From Salvator merianae (taxonomy: Eukaryota; Chordata; Lepidosauria; Squamata; Teiidae): DNA of 64,000 nucleotides. Of the stretch, positions 35,401 through 44,827 are shown in pieces; position 1 is the first letter of the stretch; the number at the start of each line of letters is the position of its first letter. Position numbers and translations under genes: made by a program. The stretch lies in NCBI GenBank assembly GCA_003586115.2, contig QVOM02000021.1, forward strand, positions 6,576,119 to 6,640,118, given 5' to 3'. The notes below the pieces were generated by a model. It searched no databases. It was given only the letters and a program-made list of their open reading frames with translations, and had not been told where the DNA came from.

Positions 35401-38400
35401 CCACAGTGAGAGTTGGAATTTCCCGGAATATGATACCATAGGATTTCACCCCTGTATTATGCGACTATGTTGGGATTACCACAGATATGTGTGGCAATCC
35501 CAACATAGCTCTGAGATAATCCCACAAGTTGACCCCTGTTTGGACACAGCCTAAGATTTTTGTAGTCTTGAAATCAATTTATCAATAAAGTTTTAAAAGA
35601 AAAAGTAGGGAACAACTATAATATGTTAGCTAGAAAATATGAAGGGTTATAATGTACATGAATAATGCATTCTGTGGACCAGCCTTTACATTTGCTGGGT
35701 TAAAAAAACACCAAAACACAGGGTAGTATATTCCTTGACTGCCACACGATAATTTGATGATAAAGCACGGTCATTATTCAAGCATTCAGGACATGGTAGC
35801 TGCTCAGCATCAAGACTCCAAGGATTGTGCTGAACATCACCTTTTAACTACTTTCTGTAAATTCAACTGGTCACCTATTTGAGCAGCAACATATCAGTTC
35901 CCATTGGCTGCTGTAGTTATAACTTGATGAAGTCTGGCAAATCTTTGTAATAGCCATTTGATGTCTTGTACTTTCATTCTAAAAAAAAGTCATCTGATGG
36001 GTCAAAACATTTAACTCTGGGGCCTGTTTGCAAGTTTGGGTGGATATGCCACACAGAAAATAATTCCTACCCTGAAGATAAGAATAAGCCAAAAAAAAAA
36101 AAGCACCTCTGATGCAGCTTTGAGGTGACTTAGAAGAGGTTCACAGGTGGGATTGTTCACATACCAGTCTGCCCCTCCCCCCTCTCATGAACATTCTGTG
36201 CTAGAAAAGGTGGATTAGGGAAGAGTTGAGAAAATGGGGGCCACCTTTATTATGTCTGAACACACCCTAAGCAAAATGAACTATGTGCAGTCTGAATGCA
36301 AACTACAGTTTATACACATGTCTGGGAAATCAAATGTCCTTGCTTCACAGCAACTGTATATAAGCTTGTCCTTTTAAATTCCTTCTACACAGGATACTTG
36401 GTCGTGGAAGTGGGAAAAGGAATAGAGATTTCTAAGGGAGCATTTCCATTTTCTATCAAAACAAACTACTAATTCTGCTTTAAGTAATTCCTGCAAGTTA
36501 GTTTCATATAATCTTGTATTTGATTGTCCTATGGCCTTGCATTTTTAAAAGGAGATGAAGATACCTCAATACAGAATAGGAATATAATAGTAGGGAAAGG
36601 GAATTAAACATTTTTGTCTCTGCACCATTTTTGGCAAAATTGCTGTTGACCCCGTTAAGAGGGGCGAAGGGTTCTAATTATAGACTGATCAAGTTGGAAG
36701 GAACATTTAGGTCATTGAGTCTGATCCCCTGCTTGATTCAAGAATCTAAATTAGTTCTCACTACTGAAGAACATAGCATTTGGAGGGATTATATTATGAA
36801 AATTGAATGGAGAGCTTTTCCTCTTCTGCTAGCACTATCATTTGAATCCCAAATTAAATTGTTTATGTCTGTTTCTGTAATCAACCAACCAGACCAACGA
36901 CCAAGCATCTCTCCTAGTTTGCCAGAATAAAACAGGTAAAACAATCTGTGTTACTTTTTAATGAACAGATGATGACCAAGTAATTCTGAATTTTTCCCTT
37001 ATTCTGAAGCTTGCAATGTCATCTCTCAGACCCCTACTGGAAGGTTTACCATGGTCATTCCTCATCAGCACAGAAACTGCAGCTTTTCTATAATCTACCC
37101 AGTGCTGATAAAAATATCTAACCTTATGCTGGGACACCTGAACAGCTTTCACTTAAAGGTGAGTTCTTAGCTCTATCACAAATCGTCATAAGGTGAATCA
37201 CGAGGACGTTGTAGGCACTCTTTGTTTATTTTATTAATATTTATTTTGAATGAGCCACAGTTTAGTGGTAGAACGCTGACTTTACGTGGAAAAGATTTCC
37301 AGTCCAACTGCCACCATCTCCAAGGAAAGCTGGGGGAAGATCCTTGAATGCAATTCTGGAAAGTTGCTGCCATTATGTATGGTGGCCCAATTCAATATAG
37401 TCATCTTCCTCCCTTCTTAACATAGTGATTCTGTTCCCAGAAACTACTATGCTACATAAATCCCATTAGAGGAACTGCAAGCAGCTGCTGATTCCCTTAA
37501 CAGGAAGTCACAATTTGCTCTTTGCATGCTGGCAGTTCACTCTGTAGGGTGATATAGTAGCATTATCACCTTAGCCATTTGAATAGCTGCCACTATGCTC
37601 AGTAACCTCCAGTGGCAGCTAGGAGCAGTAGAGTTCCAAGTTAGCAAAGCAGGCATCCTGTAAAAAAGGCTTTACCATCAAGGTAAAAATGCCTTGAACT
37701 ACAATTCCCACCAACCCCAGCCAACATTGCCCACCAGACTGGTAAAAGCTACTATACTAATCAAGCGTTTTAGGAAATCTAAAAGAACTGCATGTATCTA
37801 CCCGTTAGAGAAAGCATTTTCTTGTTAAAGAAATTGGAAAAACAGTACAACAGTGGAAGATGAAGTTGAGTCATTACTTTATTGACTTGTACAATAGTAG
37901 ATGCAGCAACATGTGCTGTATAGCAAACTTAACTCCAGACTGTATCCACATCAGGTCCTGACGGGAGCAGCTGGTATGTGGCAGTGAGGCTCTGCCAGGA
38001 TGTATGGGAGGAATGAGCCCACATGAGTGAGGTTCTGAAGTGTCCCTCTGTGGCTGCTGGAATGCCATCCAGATGAGCATAAATCCCTGACTGAAATGCT
38101 GGCCAGGAATCAGAAATGAGGCCAGCTATGTACAGCATATGTGGCTGGGAACTCTATCCCTTTTAGTTGCCACTGGCTCAACAAAACTTGAAAGTGCTTT
38201 ATCTGACTCAGTAGTAGCTAAGTAGCCTTTTTCAATATGCAGCTACCCTGCCCTTAAGTGATCAAAGGTTGCTCTTAGTTCATTAGTCTGGATGGTGCCA
38301 CAGCAAAAATATTATCTCCTGTAGTCTCAACAATTCAGTGGAACCCAAATACTGACTTGAATGCTAAGGAAATGTGACATTGCCATAAGTTTTTCCTTGA

Positions 38401-41400
38401 CTCATACTTGAGAAAATTGGATGTGTTGGAAATGCCTCTCAGTAGTTCTAACTGAACAGATCCACAATACAAACTGACCTGATTGACCAATCCCAACTGA
38501 TATTATTCATATTTGTGCAACGTTCATGTAGTTGGGAATGGAGGATTTTGTCTAGTTTTCCAAATATTTTCAGACAGAAGACTAAAGCTTATATCATGAT
38601 GATATATATGTGTATGATGTATATCCTTAACTTGACCATGCACTTTGCCTAACTCACCCAAAGTTTACTGTCTTATCTACATGAAACAGATAGTGCAAAT
38701 TCTGCCCATTAGCCAGCTTCTTCAGCTAAATGAAGTACAAGGAATATGGGCCAAACTTGTTTCAAAGGAGCCGAAAAGTTGGCTTTTGGAGCCTCATTAA
38801 AGCAGGCTTTCAAAACAGGTGCCCTTAGTTGATGCATGCCTTTAAGGCATGCACCAAGGCCATCCTGTGGGCAGGGAATCCTCATCCATTAAGGTGGCTT
38901 GGGCTCCCATATAAGTGGTACCAACCCTCCAAAATCAGTGTCTGGTGCGGGAGGTCTCCCACTTTGAGGGGAGGGAGCAGCATTCACAATGTTGCTTCTC
39001 TGGGAGATCCTTCTCTGTTTTCAGAGTACAGAAATAGCAGGGAAAGAGATGCGGGAAGTGACAATACATCACTTCCTCTCCCCTTTCTTCCGTCCTCCCT
39101 TAAAGCCTCACCCTAAAGCCTCAAAGCTATCCTGTTCACAGCAATGTGTGAAAGCTGGAGACGTCCAAAAAACTGCAGCTGTGAAGCTTTTCCTTGGGGC
39201 CACTTTTCTGGAGCATTCGTTTAGATGCACCTGAATATTCTTAACTTTCTATGCCATTTAACTTTATCCTCTAATACTTCGCTTCCTCACATTTGATTAC
39301 CCACAAGCTTCATTCATTTCAATGCAGCTTCTTTGTTCGACAATAAGATACTAAGGCATCTTATGGAAATTTGACTAGTTAATTTCAAACCATAGCTTAA
39401 CAATCATAAAAGGACAGGTCATAGAACATAGAATCATAGAGTTGGAAGGGACCTCCAGGGTCATCGAGTCCAACCCCCTGCTCAATGCAGGATTCACTAA
39501 AGCATCCCAGACAGATAACTGTCCAGCCTCTCCTTGAAGACCTCCAGCGAAGGAGAGCCCACCACCTCCTGTGGCAACCTGTTCCAATGACTGATTGCCC
39601 TTACGGTCAGGAAGTTTTTCCTAATATCTAGCCTGTATCTACTCCCTTGAAGTTTCATCCCATTGTTTCTAGTCCTTCCTTCTTGCGCAACTGAGAATAG
39701 GGCCAATCATTCTGCACTGTGACAGCCCTTCAGATCCTTGAAAACAGCTATCATGTCTCCTCTCAGTCTTCTCTTCTGCAGGCTAAACATTCCTAGGTCC
39801 TTTAACCGTTCCTCATAGGACAGCCTATGGATAAGCAACTGGCTAAGGAATAGGAAACAGAGGGCCTTTCTGCACTTACTTCTGTTCTGGATCTTGGTCA
39901 TCTTCTTTTGTCCACACACTGCTGTGAACTAGAGACGCCTCGCCCACACTAGCCACCACTAGTATGCTCTGTCTGCAGCAGATGAAGTGTAATCTGGATC
40001 AGGAGACCCAAAATGGCGTCCCAGTCTGGCTGAAATCTGGAATTCCAGTGGTCTTGATAAAACAGGTCCACCAGCATACTAATGCCCTGGGGGACCCATT
40101 TCAACAGTGTGCTTTGTTGTGCTACTGAAATGGGTCCCCTGGAGGTTCCAAGGCCAGAAACTTTCATTTTTGACCATCAGGGCTGGTGTGGGGGTAAGAT
40201 CCCAACTAGGTCAGGACTGGTACCTGCCTGATCCAGACTGGCTGATCAGAGTCTGTGCAGGTAAGTGCAGAAAGGCCCTCAGAGCAGGAATAAATTGACA
40301 TTTCTCACAGTTAAAAAGTGTAAGAAGTGGAGTCCCCCAAGGTTCTGTCCTGGGACTGGTGCTTTTTAACATATTTATAATTGACATTGAAGTTAGGTAC
40401 AGCCAGTAAAATAGCCAAGTTTGCTAACAGCACCAAATTGTTCAGAATAATAAAAATTAATTGGGGCTCTAAGGGGTTCCAAAGGGATCTCTGCACATTG
40501 GGAGACTGGGCATCTAAATGGCCGGTGCCATTGAGTGTGAGCAAATGCAAAGTGATGCATATTGGAGTTAAAAATCCTAATTTTTTGTATAATCTAGTGG
40601 GGATCAAAGATATCTTGGGGTAATGGTAGATAGTTCAATAAAAGTATTGATACAATATTCATCTGCAGTCAAAACAAGCCAGTGGCACGTTAGGGATAAT
40701 AAGAAATGGTACTGAAAATAAAAATACTAATACAAATCAATGGTGGAACCACATCTGGAATACTATGTGCAGTTTTGGTCACTGAATTTGAAAAAGAATA
40801 TAGCATAATTGGACAAGGTCCAAAAGGGGACAACTAAGACGGCTAAGAGAATGAAACATCTTTGTTATGAGAAAGGCTGTAGCAGTTGGAACTATTTAGT
40901 TTAGAAAGGAGAAGCGTGAGAAGAGACACAATAGAAACATATAACATTATGCATGGTTTGGAAAAAGTGGATAGGGAGACATTTTTCTCCCTTTCCCAAA
41001 ATACTAGAAAAAGGGATCACCCAGTGAAATTAAAATCTGGACAAATCAAGACATGCAAAGAAAATACCTTTTTACACAATGCATAATCAAACTTTGGAAT
41101 TCACTACCTCAAGATGTGGTGTTGGTTACCAGCGTAAGGGGATTTAGAAAGGGCTTTGATGCATTGATGGAAGTCAGGGCAATCAATGGCTATTAGCCCT
41201 GATGACAAGAGTGAATGCTGTTGTTGGTTTACCTCTGAAAACAGCTGCTGGAAGACTATGAGCAGAGCAGTCTGTGAGCTCATGTTCTGCTGATGGGCTT
41301 CCTTTTGCAGTTGGTTGGCCACTGTGCAAATAGCCTGCTGGACTAGAAGGGCCATGGATCTGATCCAGTGGGACATTTATTATGTTCTTAACTGGCAAAA

Positions 41401-44400
41401 CTCAATATACCTAATATTCACATTAATGTAAACCTTGGTTATTAAAAGAAGCCCATAATAGAAAATAAACAAAACCCAACTTTACTCAATATTTGCTTAA
41501 TTAATTTTGTCTTTTCACAGAACCCCTCTACTGGCTGTGGGGGAGTAGGAGATTTTGTGGAGCTCTTGGGAGGAAATGGATTAGATCCCTCTAAGATGTT
41601 CCCTTTAGCTGATCTGTGCCACTCCTTCAATGGTCCAGGTGAGTTCCATTTTTAATATCTCCTATTCAGATGTTTCCAAAGAACACTACAGTAAGACACT
41701 TCAGTTCTGAGCATTTTCACTATCATGTGCTTGCATTCTTGGTATAACATGTTTTGAGACGCTTCTTTGGCATTAATGACCATTCAGTTCATCGCATGCA
41801 ATTTTTGGATGTTATTTCAAAACGTAAGAGAATGATACTATGCCCTGGACCTTCCATGGGGCAAGCTCTCTGAGTAACTCAAATTCAGCAGCTTCCTCAG
41901 ATACTGGATGCTTAAGGCAAGCCCTGAAAGTTCCTCCAGAGATTCCCAGCTATTATGTTCTGTTGGGAGGTAAAACTATGGGTACCCCATAGTCTCTTCT
42001 ACTTCCCTAATTTGGCTAGCTGCTCTGAAGCATTGCCTTTTTACTAGGGAAAGTGGTTGACACCCTCCAAAACCTTCACAAACAAAAAATAGCAAGCTCA
42101 CATATTCACTGCTCTGATGCCACTAAACAGTTGGCTTGCTATCAGTTTCTGTCTACAGAATTGGGAATGGTGTGTGAAGAGACTGACTTAACCTTTGCTT
42201 TTGCTTGGCCTTTGCTTATGCTCATGACTGAGGTTTCCCACTGGGAGATACCTATGCTGTGAATAAGGCTTGGGCTTGTTCGCACTTTTCACCATGGAAT
42301 GTTCGATTGCAAACATTCCATGGTGGAAAAGTTCCCACGGTGCAGTGGCCATCGGCACTGCAAGGGCTGCAACATCCTGGAAACGGGCTTCCAACACTCG
42401 CAGTGCAAATGTTGCCTGCCCCACCATGACAGCAGCCGCAGAAACATCCAGCCACTGCCATGGCAACTGGGGAAATGGCACACGACTGTGCAGTCACAGC
42501 TGTACCATGCAGCATTTGTACTCAGAAGAAGGTGTGAATGCTGCAATTCGGGGGCAGTCTGGCTGCTCTCAGTACAGCTGTGGAGCACAGTTTTGTGCTC
42601 CACAGCTAGTGGTGATCAGGAGCAGCTACAGCTGCTCTCAATTGCTTGGGCCTCCACAAAATGTGACAAGGTTCACTAGTGAGTGTGCAGATGCTCACTA
42701 GTGAGAAGTGTGTACAGGCCCCTGGTAAACTAAAGTGTAGTTTTAATCAGAGCCAAAAAGTGACAATTTGCTAGTAAGACAGCACTTTTTGCTTGCCACT
42801 CCTAACTGTGTTCTTCCTTCTTGGAGCCTAAGATGGTACACATGTATTTCCAAGGTGGCCCTCCAGTCGTCCCTCAAGATATTGACTAAATCTAGAGTTA
42901 CTTAGCTTCAGCAAGGCAGTGGTCCTATGTACCTTCAGACCACACTGTGGATAATTTTAGACGCAAAAGAAGAAGATTTATATATAGATAGCACAGTTAC
43001 AATATGAGCTAGCAGTTGTCATGTGACTCCTAAAGTGTTTTGTGTGCCAAACCCTTTCTGAAACTTGAATATCTGCTAGCATATTTCTATATGCTGCTGA
43101 AGAAATAGCTGTTATTTTGGAAGCCGTGAATGTGTGGATTATGAACACAGAGAATGAAAGTTTCTCCTGTACATAGGTATTTGGCAGCGGCAGCCACCGG
43201 CTTTAAGCCTGGGTGTTCATGCCCCGCACAAAGCGCGCCATGGCTTGTTTGCAGGGCCTCTGGGCCTCCGTACTGCCACAGCAGGTTACTAGCAACCTGC
43301 TGCGGCAGTACGGAGGCCCGGAGGCCCCGCAAACAGTCATGATGCGCTTTGCGTGGGATGCGAACACCTGGGCTTAAAGCCCGCAGCCACCATTGGTATC
43401 TGGTAGAATAATAGAGATTTTGAGAGTAGCTAGTGAAATGTCTGGCAAAAGTAAAAAAGAAAGGGCTTGCAGCAATCTTTAACTCAGTTAGGAGTGGCCA
43501 GCACATGTGGGCAGAGCAGGATCAGCCAGGACAGTGATATACCAGTTTGTCAGCTTCATTTGAAGTCCACAGCATGCTGGCAAGTCTCCTTTGGCTTCAG
43601 AACAAAAATGGGCCACATCAAAGGGAGATCTGCAAGCTCTCCATGAGCTTCAAAGCCAACAAACCAGCATGCAGTGTTTTCATTGTGTCCAGTTCATCAT
43701 GCACCACCAGTCACTCATGGATTCAGTGCCACTCTTTCTTGTGTTCTCGGACTGCCTTTCACACAGAAATCCACCAATAGGCCCCATTTTAGCTACAGTT
43801 GCATCACAATGGGTATGAAGAGGAGACATAATGAAGTTATGCCTTTCCGTCTATTCAAAGACATAGCCGTGTTAGGCTGGATCTGTATAGCAAGAGGATC
43901 TAGTAGCACCTTAGAGACTAACAAAGAAAAAGAAGTGGGTAGCATGAGCTTTTGTAGACTAAGGGTCTGTTGCACTTTTCATTAGTGAGCATGCAGACAC
44001 TCACTAGGCTACAGTCGCTCCTGAACACTAGCTGTGGAGCTCAAAATCATGCTCTACAGCTGTACTGGGAGCAGCTGGACTACTCCCAGTACACAGTGTT
44101 CGCACCTGCTTCCAGGTGCAAACACTATGCTGTGCGGCTGCACAGTCGTGCAGTTGTGCTGCATTCCCAGGCGCCATGACAGTGTCTGGATATTTCCCCA
44201 GTTGCTGTCATGGTGCAGGCAGCCAGCATTCACACTGCAAGTGTTGGAAGCCTGTTGCCAGGATGTTCCAGCTCTTGCAGTGAGAATGGCTGCCACACTG
44301 CAAGGTCTATTCCATCTTGGAATGTTTGATTCTGAACATTTCAAGATAGTAAGTGCAAAAAAGCCCCTCACCTACTTCATCAGATATTACAGTACATACA

Positions 44401-44791
44401 GAAACGTGCTCCATTCCCTTACTGTGAAGAGCAATATAGGGCTGCGTAAAAATTCTACCTTTTGACTTCTGGGTTGTGAATACTTCTGCCCATCCCTATC
44501 AGTTTCACATGGAAATTGTGTCTCCCCATCCGTATAGCAATCCTTTTGGATTAGGATGATCAATATGCATTTGGAGAATTTGTATACATATACAGCACAG
44601 TGAATCTGTGCTACTCTGTATTAGCATCTTTCAGATTGACAGGCCTGTACTTTCATCAATAAGTAATAGTAATAATGATGGTGGTGATGTTTGTTTATAA
44701 TGCCCCTTTCTATAACGCCGCTTTCTCCAAAGGGCGAAACAAGAAACGTACAATTAAGAGGCAAAAACTCTCTCTCTCTCTCCCCTCTATC

Positions 44792-44827
<36 letters not shown>

